DNA from: an uncultured Saprospiraceae bacterium
GTDB lineage: Bacteria; Bacteroidota; Bacteroidia; Chitinophagales; Saprospiraceae
Length of the DNA: 64,000 bases
Assembly: GCA_937921825.1 (NCBI GenBank)
Contig: CAKZVK010000061.1
Coordinates: 1 to 64,000, forward strand
Direction of reading: 5' to 3'
Under the pieces are notes generated by a model. The model had not been told where the DNA came from, ran no database searches, and saw only the letters and a program-made list of their open reading frames with translations. This document shows positions 53,401-61,033 of this stretch, one piece after another (the stretch's first letter is position 1; every line of letters starts with the position of its first letter). A program made the position numbers and the translations under genes.

Positions 53401-54467
53401 AAGCCTGTCTGATCTTCGTCTGATGCTACTAAACCACTACCATCTGCAGTCGTCCATGCATAAGTGTATCCAGGTGTTCCCCCAGTGACACTAATATCTA
53501 TTTCTCCATCTGCTGGACCACTATCGGCATGACAATCTAGGTCTGTCGTAGACGCTAAAATCGATATGATCATTGGTTCATTAAGTGTGAAGCTCGCTGA
53601 ATCTGTACAGCCATTACCATCCGTCACTACTACCTCATATGTTCCTGCACTTAAGCCTGACTGATCTGCACCTGTTGGGTTCAGTCCACTTCCATCTGGT
53701 GTCGTCCATGCGTAGGTATAATCAGCTTCATCTGTTCCTTGGCCTCCACTTGGCGTAATATCTATGATACCATTTGCTGGTCCATTAGAAGCATTACAAG
53801 TAAGGTCAGTTGTTGTTCCGATTACATCTACTGGTGTAGGCTCTGTTAGAGTCCAACTGTCTGAATCTGTACAGCCATTGACATCTGTTACAACTACTGT
53901 ATAAGTACCGGCACTTAAGTCTGCCTGATCTGCATCAGTCGGAACTAAGCCGCTACCATCTGGTGTCGTCCATGCGTAGGTATAATCAGCTTCATCTGTC
54001 CCTTGGCCTCCACTTGGCGTAATATTTATACCTCCCGAAGGTGCTCCACTACCAGAGTTACAATCTAAGTTTGTAGGTTCACCAGCTACATCTACTGGAG
54101 TAGGTTCGGTTAAGGTTACTGAACATTCTCCAGTACAATTATTGGCATCAGTTACTGTAACGGCGTAAGTCCCTGTTCCTAAATTGGAAAGGTCCTCTGT
54201 TACATCGGACATGTCTGTTCCGTCCATCTGCCAAACAAAAGTAAATGGAGTAGATCCTCCTGTCACTGTTACATCAACACCGCCGTCTAAGGCACCACTA
54301 GAAACATTACAAGTAGGCTGCATAGGTGTACAGCTTACATTTAATGGATCTTGTGAAGTAGAGCCCTGTATCGTTACAGTTAGTGGGCTGTCACAGGTAA
54401 TCTGAGCTTGTAAAAAGGTTGTAGTAATTGAAAAAAGTACCACAACACCAAGTAGATGTCGCATCAT
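50493..54467 (-). CDS. SprB-repeat surface protein, no recognisable sorting domain
   Basis: A 1324-aa protein with signal peptide (RHLLGVVVLFSITTTFLQAQ) and about 15 SprB repeats of ~85 residues. The typical unit is DLDCNSGSGAPxGxIxITxSGGQG ... YTYAWTTxDGSGLxxTxADQxxLSAGTYxVVVTDxNGCTxxxxxTLTEP. SprB-type repeats occur in the mobile gliding adhesin SprB of Flavobacterium. Here the chain stops at VTDANGCEF with neither type A nor type B sorting domain, unlike SprB. First gene of the minus-strand block; a 544-bp upstream region has no intact gene. Function as an adhesin is inferred from repeats and length. Confidence 0.88.
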   Translation of the reverse strand: MMRHLLGVVVLFSITTTFLQAQITCDSPLTVTIQGSTSQDPLNVSCTPMQPTCNVSSGALDGGVDVTVTGGSTPFTFVWQMDGTDMSDVTEDLSNLGTGTYAVTVTDANNCTGECSVTLTEPTPVDVAGEPTNLDCNSGSGAPSGGINITPSGGQGTDEADYTYAWTTPDGSGLVPTDADQADLSAGTYTVVVTDVNGCTDSDSWTLTEPTPVDVIGTTTDLTCNASNGPANGIIDITPSGGQGTDEADYTYAWTTPDGSGLNPTGADQSGLSAGTYEVVVTDGNGCTDSASFTLNEPMIISILASTTDLDCHADSGPADGEIDISVTGGTPGYTYAWTTADGSGLVASDEDQTGLSAGTYDLVVTDANGCTQTDTYTLTQPDAVEVAGALTNLDCNSASGVPTGAIDITASGGQGSNPGDYTYNWMTTDGSGLVATDANQTGLSAGTYDVTVTDANGCTVTASYDLTEPTPVTVALAQDPINCSSLDPATGIMLTPGGGTEAGNYDYAWTGPAGETALNATSQNQTGLTTAGTYNVTVTDDNGCTATGTINVTVPDPITADLAFTQPTCNVLSTPAVDGTITISNELGGTAPYSYAWTGPGTDNADGANQTGLGTGSYSVTVSDALGCEFVLTQDLIEPTPVTVALAQDPIDCSSLDPATGIMLTPGGGTEAGDYEYAWTGPAGETALNATSQNQTGLTTAGTYNVTVTDDNGCTATETINVTVPDPITADLAFTQPTCNVLSTPAVDGTITISNELGGTAPYSYAWTGPGTDNADGANQTGLGAGSYTVVVSDALGCQVTLTQDLVEPTEVVVTGMQTDLDCNSGSGAPTGGITITPSGGQGTTQADYTYAWTTLDGSGLDATAADQSNLSAGTYTVVVTDANGCTDENTWTLTEPTAVDVTALTTDLDCNVSNGPPTGQIDVMPSGGQGTTDGDYTYAWTTDDGFGLNPTGGDQTDLGAGTYNVTVTDVNGCTAEGSWTLTEPIIISILANSTDLECNDASGAPDGAISITVSGGTPGYTYAWTTADGSGVVATDEDQSGLSAGTYDLVVTDANGCTQADSYTLTEPDAVVVEGTVTPLLCNALSGAPSGEINITATGGQGSSEGDYDYLWTTTDGSGLVATAADQTGLSAGTYTVVVTDANDCTDTETWTLGEPDAVECTLDSPVVGLGGTHILCAGDETGTLNVTATGGTAPYLYSLDGGATTQTSSTFVSLLAGVHTVTVIDANGCESECMYELLEPEPLNAGTCVVADLCQLNEGEIEVAAEGGVAPYVVTWISTTGGTLNETQLTITTDGGSVIFTGAEGGETYVFTVTDANGCEF
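52037..53056 (-). repeat. Recent 510-bp tandem duplication within the SprB-repeat gene
   Basis: Two consecutive copies of 510 bp (170 codons, exactly two SprB repeats) are nearly identical at the DNA level: AGCACCATCG starts at 52131 in one and 52641 in the other, and long stretches on both sides differ by only scattered bases. Protein anchors are ALAQDPI(N/D)CSSLDPATGIML and DLAFTQPTCNVLSTPAVDGT. Such in-frame near-identical copies are expected to recombine and vary in number. Confidence 0.85.
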
Positions 54468-54779
54468 CGGTTTTATTTTTAATCGGTTAAAAAGAAAAGT
54501 GGGACCGGCCTATAATTAAGCTATATAGGATAGCAGAACGGTCTGATGAAAAGGTACTTTAACAGTAATAGGACAGTAGTAGAGAGCTCTAACCCCTACG
54601 TATTAATTAATTATTTAATATATAATTACTGAAAAGAATGCAAAGTGCTGATTTACAGCTATTTAAGAGAATAATTTATTTTCATTTTATTGTGCCAAAT
54701 CGGAAATTCATAGAAAATATATAACGAAAAGTAGTCTAGATTGCACTTAAAATAGAGCACCGGTAGACTAAAAACTTCC
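54468..54779. other. AT-rich region upstream of the SprB-repeat gene
   Basis: No ORF is supported. It should hold the promoter of the minus-strand secreted-protein block. An ACCCCTA half-site at 54592-54598 equals one arm of the palindrome found before the S74 gene at 61904. No clear TAnnTTTG element was located. Confidence 0.4.
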
Positions 54780-54875
54780 TTAATATTTTAAATCATATGG
54801 AGCTTCCCCCAGTACTATACAGCCATTTTTATCAGTCACAAAAAGAACAGTAAACAGTACCCTCAATTTGATAGA
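54780..54875 (-). pseudogene. Remnant of an SprB/PKD-type repeat protein C-terminus
   Basis: In the minus-strand frame ending at TAA 54780-54782, about 31 codons read VLFTVLFVTDKNGCIVLGEA and on to DLKY, closed upstream by a stop. FxVxxVTDxNGC is the closing strand of the repeats in the two giant neighbours, which also stop soon after that motif. No start codon or upstream repeat survives, so this appears to be the tail of a third, deleted member of the family. A match of this length could arise by chance, but the location makes that less likely. Confidence 0.5.
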
Positions 54876-55011
54876 ACAAAAGATTTAAGAATCTCCTAGA
54901 GGCCAGGAAATCATTAGAGTATGAGATCATTGATATTGGAACTAATAGACTAAGATTTCTTAAAGTTGTATCGGTTAAGTAATCTTAAAAGAGAGATTGG
55001 ATTAATCTATT

Positions 55012-55404
55012 TTAGTTGCTAAGATAATCTGCAACTAATTGAAATTCAGGAATGTATGCCTTGAAACTACTGCCATCCATGAGCCTTTTCATGGTGTAGT
55101 AACCGGCCATTTTGCCTATAGGAGTAGCCAGTGGGCTCCATGAGGAGTAACTGTGGGACTGCCCGGGCTTTAAGATTGGGGTTTGACCTATGACTCCTGC
55201 ACCTTCTACTTCTTTGACATCGCAATTTGCATCTCTGATGATCCAATATCTTCTCAGCAATTGGATCTCAAAAGGGCTATTGTTTACAATTTCTACAACA
55301 TAAGAAAAAGCGAAATATTGATTCAGCGGACGAGAAGATCCCTCTTCGTAATAAGAAGAGATAGTTATAGTAATGCCTTCTGTCGTTTTTGTTTGCTGAA
55401 TCAT
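55012..55404 (-). CDS. apaG: ApaG domain protein
   Basis: A 130-aa single fibronectin-like beta domain. It shows the ApaG pattern: FAFSYVVEIVNNSPFEIQLLRRYWIIRDA, VEGAGVIGQTPILKPGQSHSYSSW (GxGxxG-x-P with the YxSW end) and MAGYYTMKRLMDGSSF. The family is linked genetically to cobalt/magnesium tolerance in enterobacteria, but the biochemical role is unsettled. It starts one base after the gmk stop, so it is almost certainly co-transcribed with gmk. Confidence 0.93.
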   Translation of the reverse strand: MIQQTKTTEGITITISSYYEEGSSRPLNQYFAFSYVVEIVNNSPFEIQLLRRYWIIRDANCDVKEVEGAGVIGQTPILKPGQSHSYSSWSPLATPIGKMAGYYTMKRLMDGSSFKAYIPEFQLVADYLSN

Positions 55405-55405
55405 A

Positions 55406-55963
55406 CTACTCCAGAACGTATTTGTTGATGATCTGTTCAGCTTCTCTAAGAGTATCTTCTAAGATATCATTGAGGAGCACCAGATCAAAGGACTCTTCGT
55501 ATAATAGCTCCTTCTTTATTCTCTTTATTCTTTTTTCGAGGCTTTTGGGGGTTTCAGTACCTCTTTTAGTCAATCTCTGCACTAATACTCTGAATGAGGG
55601 AGGCTTAACAAAAATTACTAAGCATCTGTCATCATAGCGCTCCTTTATACTCTGTGCACCATTCACTTCTATATCAAAAACCACTTTGCATCCTGCAGAT
55701 ACTATTCTATCTACCTCCGAGCGCAAGGTGCCATAATATCTATCTGCGTAGACTTCTTCCCATTCAATGAATTCATTTTCAGTGATCTTTTCCTTGAACT
55801 CAGTTTCCGATAAGAAATAATAATCTTTACCGTCCACCTCATTCGCTCTCTTCTCTCTGGTGGTCGCTGAGATAGAAAAGGACAACTGATCTGCATATTT
55901 TTCCAGCAGATGCTTCACTATTGTGGTTTTGCCTGCTCCCGAAGGCGCAGTAAATACAACCAT
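55406..55963 (-). CDS. gmk: Guanylate kinase
   Basis: A 185-aa enzyme phosphorylating GMP to GDP. P-loop FTAPSGAGKTTIVKHLLEKY, the GMP-binding segment SISATTREKRANEVDGKDYYF, and FDIEVNGAQSIKERY complete the signature. Length is near the short end of the family (~190-205). It lies between yicC (31 bp upstream) and apaG. The yicC-gmk order is conserved in many bacteria. Confidence 0.96.
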   Translation of the reverse strand: MVVFTAPSGAGKTTIVKHLLEKYADQLSFSISATTREKRANEVDGKDYYFLSETEFKEKITENEFIEWEEVYADRYYGTLRSEVDRIVSAGCKVVFDIEVNGAQSIKERYDDRCLVIFVKPPSFRVLVQRLTKRGTETPKSLEKRIKRIKKELLYEESFDLVLLNDILEDTLREAEQIINKYVLE

Positions 55964-55994
55964 GTCGTATGGACCCTTGATGACTATTTAGATT

Positions 55995-56867
55995 TTATAA
56001 GGTATTTAAAACTTGTTCTTTAATTTTCTCTAGTTCGTCTTTCATCCTGACGACGAGTTGCTGGATATCAGACTGCTGGGCTTTAGCCCCCAAGGTGTTT
56101 ATTTCTCTACCCATCTCCTGGCTTATAAAATTAAGCTTCTTTCCCTTCTGTATCTTTTCTTTGGCTAACTCTTCTAGGAAGAAAGTGCAATGCTGAGATA
56201 GTCTGACCTTTTCTTCATTTATATCTAGTTTCTCCAAGTAGAAAAGTATCTCTTGCTCAAATCGATTTTGATCTACTTGCTCATCCCCTAGATGCTGGTT
56301 CAGATTTTTTCTGATACGTTCCTTGATAGAGCTGATTCTTGTTTCTTCAAACTGATCCACGGCAACAAGGGCTTCTCTGATGTTAGCCACTCTCTCTTGG
56401 AGATCCGCACTTAGTGACTGGCCTTCAGATTTTCTGAATGAATTAAGCTTCTGCATAGCTTCTTCTGCCATCGCAGCGATCACTCCCCATTCATCATCCG
56501 TAATTTTATCATCCCCCAGTTGGACAACATTAGGGAGTCTGATAAGGGTCTGTAAGATATCTCCTGTTTCAATAGACTTATTAGCAGCGAAGGCCATGAG
56601 GTCCTTGTAGTAGCGATCCATCACATTCTGATTTATCTGCGAGTCTTCTTCGCCTTCAGAGCTTATAGTTAGATTGACATCAAATTTTCCTCTGAGTCCC
56701 ATATCAGTAATAAGTTTTCTCAGTACGAGTTCCTTATCTCTAAGATTCGTATTGGACTTAAATCTGATATCAGTGTTCTTCCCATTCAATGACCGCACCT
56801 CTATATTGTATTTCTTTTTTCCTACTTCCCTCGTCGCTTCTCCATAACCTGTCATTGAATAAATCAT
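55995..56867 (-). CDS. YicC/YloC family endoribonuclease-like protein
   Basis: A 290-aa protein. The N-terminal MIYSMTGYGEATREVGKKKYNIEVRSLNGK and the C-terminal DUF1732 block FISQEMGREINTLGAKAQQSDIQQLVVRMKDELEKIKEQVLN are diagnostic. YicC-family members have been shown to be RNases in E. coli and Bacillus. It has no signal or membrane segment. First gene of the yicC-gmk-apaG run; the 242-bp gap to the divergent HU gene should hold both promoters. Confidence 0.93.
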   Translation of the reverse strand: MIYSMTGYGEATREVGKKKYNIEVRSLNGKNTDIRFKSNTNLRDKELVLRKLITDMGLRGKFDVNLTISSEGEEDSQINQNVMDRYYKDLMAFAANKSIETGDILQTLIRLPNVVQLGDDKITDDEWGVIAAMAEEAMQKLNSFRKSEGQSLSADLQERVANIREALVAVDQFEETRISSIKERIRKNLNQHLGDEQVDQNRFEQEILFYLEKLDINEEKVRLSQHCTFFLEELAKEKIQKGKKLNFISQEMGREINTLGAKAQQSDIQQLVVRMKDELEKIKEQVLNTL

Positions 56868-57109
56868 ATGTACCTAATTGTTAATTAAACCCCATGGGCC
56901 ATTAAAAACTGCGAAGCTAATTATTTTAAGTTTTAAATCTTCTATATATAGTTGAGACAGAGACAATTAGCTATATTTAACGCAATCAGAAAAATCGACA
57001 TTAAAAAAGAACTCCAATAATTTCCATAAACGATAAATTTTGCGAAATTTGCCGTCCCTTGAAAAGAATTGGTCTCATAAACACTTACTAATCAATAATT
57101 TACGATAAA

Positions 57110-57436
57110 ATGAGAAAAGCTGATCTTGTAGCCGTCATCTCCGAGAAAACTGGTGTTCCCAAAGTGGATGTTTTAGTGGCAATGGAAGAATTTTTTAAAG
57201 AAGTAAAATCTTCATTGTCTTCTGGAGAAAATGTCTACATAAGAGGCTTTGGATCATTCGTAATAAAGAAGAGAGCAAAGAAAATCGGAAGACACATCAA
57301 GCAAAATGTTGCTATTGAAATTCCAGAGCACTATATCCCTTCTTTCAAACCTGCAAAAATATTTGTAGACCAAGTCAAAGAAAAAGTAACCTCACTTCCT
57401 GAAGAAGACAACGGCGTAGCAAATAATGCTGGATAA
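57110..57436 (+). CDS. HU/IHF family DNA-binding protein
   Basis: A 108-aa nucleoid protein. The N-terminal dimerisation helices (MRKADLVAVISEKTGVPKVDVLVAMEEFFKEV) are followed by RGFGSFVIKKRAKKIGRHIKQN and the minor-groove arm VAIEIPEHYIPSFKPAK, where the usual tip Pro is present. A C-terminal extension of ~15 residues rich in Glu/Asp/Asn (PEEDNGVANNAG) goes beyond the common ~90 aa. Its 3' end overlaps the next gene by 11 bp. HU paired with a TPR gene and RNase G is a recurrent Bacteroidota arrangement. Confidence 0.93.
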   Translation: MRKADLVAVISEKTGVPKVDVLVAMEEFFKEVKSSLSSGENVYIRGFGSFVIKKRAKKIGRHIKQNVAIEIPEHYIPSFKPAKIFVDQVKEKVTSLPEEDNGVANNAG

Positions 57437-58211
57437 GAACCAAACTATAACCATCGCCTTATTCTTAGGGCTATTCATGCTGTTATATTTTGGTTGCGAC
57501 ACTAAATCTTCGGAACATAAAGATCTTGAAAAGTCAAGAGTCCAAAAATTTGAATTAATAAGTATAGATAGAGTCATTGCAGATGCTAAACCAAAGATTC
57601 CTGGACAGACCAAGATGGAAGTTCTGGACTTAGAACAGCAACTGAAGCTTGCAGAAACAGATACAGATAAACTTAGCTACTTACAAAAGTTAGCGTCTTT
57701 ATGGTTTTCTGCTGAGCAACCTCTGATTTCTGGTCATTACGCTGAGCAGATAGCAGAAATGCAAAATGACATGGATTCATGGAGCATAGCTGGTACTACC
57801 TACTCGATAGCTGCCCAGAGACTAGAAGAGAGCAATGAAAAAAAGCATGCTATAGCAAAAAGCCGGTTGGCTCTAGAAAATGCACTATCCTTTGATTCTG
57901 AAAACATAGATAATAAGATCAATCTTGCCCTGTCGTATGTAGAAGCCCCACTAGAAGATAATCCTATGAAGGGTATTCTGATGTTGGTAGGTCTAAATAA
58001 AGAGCATCCTGAGAACATTCCGGTGCTCATGCAACTAGGCAGACTTTCATTAAAAACGGGACAATTAGAGAAAGCAGTTGAAAGATTGACAAAAGTTATA
58101 GAACTTCGCCCGACTTTTAGAGAAGCTCATTGTATGCTAGCTGAAGTGCTTAGACAAAAGGGCGACAATAATTTAGCAGAGAAAGCACAATTAATGTGCG
58201 ATAAACAATAA
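57426..58211 (+). CDS. TPR-repeat lipoprotein
   Basis: A 261-aa protein with a membrane-export start (TIALFLGLFMLLYFGC) ending in a plausible lipobox (YFGC). The rest is helical with TPR-like units, clearest near the C-terminus: PVLMQLGRLSLKTGQLEKAVERLTKVIELRPTFREAHCMLAEVLRQKG. It overlaps the HU gene by 11 bp and precedes the 30-aa basic protein by 11 bp. A scaffold role at the membrane is the family expectation; partners are unknown. Confidence 0.8.
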   Translation: MLDKNQTITIALFLGLFMLLYFGCDTKSSEHKDLEKSRVQKFELISIDRVIADAKPKIPGQTKMEVLDLEQQLKLAETDTDKLSYLQKLASLWFSAEQPLISGHYAEQIAEMQNDMDSWSIAGTTYSIAAQRLEESNEKKHAIAKSRLALENALSFDSENIDNKINLALSYVEAPLEDNPMKGILMLVGLNKEHPENIPVLMQLGRLSLKTGQLEKAVERLTKVIELRPTFREAHCMLAEVLRQKGDNNLAEKAQLMCDKQ

Positions 58212-58222
58212 AATAGGAAAAT

Positions 58223-58315
58223 ATGCCTTGCGGTAAAAAAAGAAAAAGACACAAGATCTCTACTCACAAGAGAAAAAAGAGACTTAGAAAAAACAGACAT
58301 AAGAAAAAGAAATAG
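58223..58315 (+). CDS. 30-aa basic protein, COX24/AURKAIP1 (mS38)-like
   Basis: Too short for the ORF track. Encodes MPCGKKRKRHKISTHKRKKR followed by LRKNRHKKKK, 20 of 30 residues Lys/Arg/His. This is the tiny Bacteroidota protein usually annotated as AURKAIP1/COX24-domain, related to the mitochondrial small-subunit protein mS38, so probably ribosome-associated. It sits 11 bp after the TPR gene and its stop codon lies in the first pairs of a perfect 16-bp terminator stem. Confidence 0.85.
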   Translation: MPCGKKRKRHKISTHKRKKRLRKNRHKKKK

Positions 58316-58348
58316 ACTAATTACAGGAGTTATCCTGTAATTAGTCTA
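58313..58348 (+). terminator. Strong terminator after the HU-TPR-COX24-like run
   Basis: TAGACTAATTACAGGA and TCCTGTAATTAGTCTA are perfect 16-bp complements around a GTTA loop, followed by TTTAATT. The left arm begins at the stop codon of the 30-aa gene. It separates this run from the RNase G gene. Confidence 0.9.
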
Positions 58349-58487
58349 TTTAATTAAAGAACATCAGGTGATTTGTAGCTATCTCCCATAGCATAACTAT
58401 TCACTAATTTCCAAAGTAGCAAAGCCTTCCCATCGGTTTTATTCGATAGCAAATTTGCGCTACAGCACCTGAACAAACATTACAACT

Positions 58488-60041
58488 TTGGAAAAGGAGT
58501 TATTAGTAAAATCAACTCCCACGGAAGTAGAAATTGCCTTAATTGAGGACAGGAAGCTCGTAGAGCTTCATACGGAGAGGAACGATAATCAATTTTCGGT
58601 AGGAGATATCTTTTTGGGATATATTAAAATGCTAAGGCCTGGCCTTAATGCAGCCTTCACTGATGTAGGCATTAGAAAGGATGCCTTTTTGCACTACACT
58701 GACCTAGGTCCACAAATCAAGTCCGTCCAGAAATTCACTAAAATGGCTCTGGACAAGCAAGTGAAAGGACATCTACTAGAAAATTTTTCACTTCAAGAGG
58801 AGAATGAGAAAAACGGGAAAATAGACAGGGTATTCAAAAAGAATCAACCTTGCTTAGTTCAGATCCTCAAAGAACCTATCTCTACTAAGGGTCCAAGACT
58901 TACTTGTGAGATCACTCTTGCAGGTCGATTCATGGTTATGACGGCCTTCAAGAACAACGTGTCCGTTTCCAAAAAAATCACGAACAATGATGAAAGGAAA
59001 CGGCTCAAAGTTCTAGTAGAAAGCATCAAACCCAAAAATTTTGGGATTATCATCAGAACAGCTGCTGAAGGCAAAAAAGTGGCTGACCTACATGATGAGA
59101 TAAACAACTTAGTCTCCAAGTGGAAGATCATCACAGAAGAACTTGGTAAATCTAAAAAACCGCAGAAGGTTCTGAGTGAAGTAGATAAGACCAAGGGATT
59201 CCTTAGAGATATCATGAATGATTCATTTAACAGAATCGTCATAGATAATCAAGATCTCTATAATGATGCTAAAAGCTATCTACAGAATGTCGCTCCGACA
59301 CAAGCCAAAATAGTATCGCAATACAAGGGCAAAAAACCGCTCTTTGATCACTACGGCATAGGAAAGCAAATCAAGTCTAGTTTCAGTAAGACACCAACGA
59401 TGTCTAGTGGAGCCTATCTCGTGATAGAGCATACTGAGGCTATGCATGTCATAGATGTAAACAGTGGCCCTAAATCTCAGAATAGAGATCAAGAGACAGG
59501 TGCTCTCAAGGTCAATATAGAAGCCGCTAGAGAAATAGCCAGACAACTGAGACTAAGAGATCTAGGAGGTCTGATTATCATAGACTTCATCGATATGAGA
59601 AATAAGGAGAATAAGAATATCCTTTATTCTAAGATGAAAGAATTTATGAATGGAGATAGAGCTCAGCATACCATACTACCGCTAAGTAAGTTCGGTCTCA
59701 TTCAGATCACAAGACAGAGAGTAAAGCCAGAACTCAAAATAAATACTCTAGAAGTCTGCCCATCATGTAATGGCTCAGGTAAAATAGAGCCTGCAGAACT
59801 TCTCCCTGACGAGATAGAAAGACAACTGAAGTTCATAATAGAAACTTATCCTAATGCGTCGATAAGTCTTCGTGTAAATCCATTGCTGTACACATTTTTC
59901 AAAAAAGGTATTATTACCCGTCAGATGAAGTGGTACATGAATCATAAAAAGTGGATAAAGCTGACAGAAGACCATGACTTGCACATCACACAGTATAAGT
60001 TCCTGAACAAGTTCAATGATGAGATTAGATTAGAAAACTAA
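58488..60041 (+). CDS. rng: Ribonuclease G/E family endoribonuclease
   Basis: A 517-aa enzyme, TTG start. The S1 RNA-binding domain is near the N-terminus (FSVGDIFLGYIKMLRPGLNAAFTDVG). The catalytic DNase I-like region has HVIDVNSG and LGGLIIIDFIDM, whose Asp residues bind magnesium in RNase E. The zinc-link motif is CPSCNGSGK. The long C-terminal degradosome scaffold of RNase E is absent, so it is RNase G-like. It processes rRNA 5' ends and mRNAs with 5' monophosphate. A 140-bp untranslated gap follows the strong upstream terminator, so it should have its own promoter. Confidence 0.95.
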   Translation: MEKELLVKSTPTEVEIALIEDRKLVELHTERNDNQFSVGDIFLGYIKMLRPGLNAAFTDVGIRKDAFLHYTDLGPQIKSVQKFTKMALDKQVKGHLLENFSLQEENEKNGKIDRVFKKNQPCLVQILKEPISTKGPRLTCEITLAGRFMVMTAFKNNVSVSKKITNNDERKRLKVLVESIKPKNFGIIIRTAAEGKKVADLHDEINNLVSKWKIITEELGKSKKPQKVLSEVDKTKGFLRDIMNDSFNRIVIDNQDLYNDAKSYLQNVAPTQAKIVSQYKGKKPLFDHYGIGKQIKSSFSKTPTMSSGAYLVIEHTEAMHVIDVNSGPKSQNRDQETGALKVNIEAAREIARQLRLRDLGGLIIIDFIDMRNKENKNILYSKMKEFMNGDRAQHTILPLSKFGLIQITRQRVKPELKINTLEVCPSCNGSGKIEPAELLPDEIERQLKFIIETYPNASISLRVNPLLYTFFKKGIITRQMKWYMNHKKWIKLTEDHDLHITQYKFLNKFNDEIRLEN

Positions 60042-60049
60042 TCTTACTC

Positions 60050-61033
60050 ATGGAGCTATTATCTCCAGAGATCAAAAAAGTAATAGTTGCACCCCTCAAC
60101 TGGGGCCTAGGACATGCGACTAGATGTATCCCGATCATAGAGTCGCTACTTGGTGACAATAAAGAGGTATTAGTAGCCAGTGATGGACAAGCTCTAGATC
60201 TCCTGAAGCTGGAATTTCCTAAGCTGCTAACCATAGAAGTGCCCTCCTACAAGGTGCAGTACAAGCACTCTTCTCTAGGGAAGATTGTACTCTCTAATAG
60301 TCTGAATATTGCCAAGGCCATACAAGCAGAGAACAAAGTATGTAAGCAACTATGCACTACCCTTAAGCCAGATATGATTATCTCCGATAGTCGATTTGGC
60401 TTCAGACATAGCTCCGTCCCTTCTGTCATAATTACACATCAGCTAAATCCCCTTAGCGACAACCCACTCTTAAAAGGTATTCTAGAAAGAGGGAACAGGT
60501 ATTTTATCAATCAATTTGAAGAATGTTGGATACCCGACAGCGAAGATCACCTACTCTCAGGCATCCTAAGTCAAAACCGACGTATAAAAAACATCAAATT
60601 CATTGGTGCCCTATCCAGATTCAAACCCGCAGAAAAAACAATAGTTAAGGATTTTGATCTAACCCTAATACTCAGTGGGCCAGAACCTGCTAGATCAGAT
60701 CTAGAAAAAAAGTTAATAGCTGTACTAGAAAATACCAATAAGAAAATCTGCCTAATAAGAGGTACTCAAGACCCTGCACCCTATCCCCTACCTGAAAAAT
60801 GGAAAAGCTACAATCTAGCTGACAGCAAAACCATAAACAACATAATACTTGCTAGTCGCACCATAGTGAGTCGGTCAGGATATACTTCTATCATGGATTA
60901 TCATGCGCTTGGAATAGGTGCCTATCTCATCCCTACCCCAGGTCAGAGTGAGCAGGAGTATCTTGCTCATCATCTAAATGGGAAAAGGGGCTTCCACCAT
61001 CTGACTGACCTACAAGAACTAACTCAGTTATAA
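60050..61033 (+). CDS. MurG-like (GT28-fold) glycosyltransferase
   Basis: A 327-aa protein with a GT-B fold: N-terminal VIVAPLNWGLGHATRCIPIIESL, with the GLGHATR loop seen in GT28/MurG-like enzymes, and a C-terminal SRSGYTSIMDYHALGIGAYLIPTPGQSEQEYLA, the nucleotide-sugar binding region. It starts 8 bp after rng and overlaps the convergent NUDIX gene by 6 bp. Donor and acceptor are unknown; murG proper would be expected in a division cluster, so this is a different family member. Confidence 0.82.
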   Translation: MELLSPEIKKVIVAPLNWGLGHATRCIPIIESLLGDNKEVLVASDGQALDLLKLEFPKLLTIEVPSYKVQYKHSSLGKIVLSNSLNIAKAIQAENKVCKQLCTTLKPDMIISDSRFGFRHSSVPSVIITHQLNPLSDNPLLKGILERGNRYFINQFEECWIPDSEDHLLSGILSQNRRIKNIKFIGALSRFKPAEKTIVKDFDLTLILSGPEPARSDLEKKLIAVLENTNKKICLIRGTQDPAPYPLPEKWKSYNLADSKTINNIILASRTIVSRSGYTSIMDYHALGIGAYLIPTPGQSEQEYLAHHLNGKRGFHHLTDLQELTQL

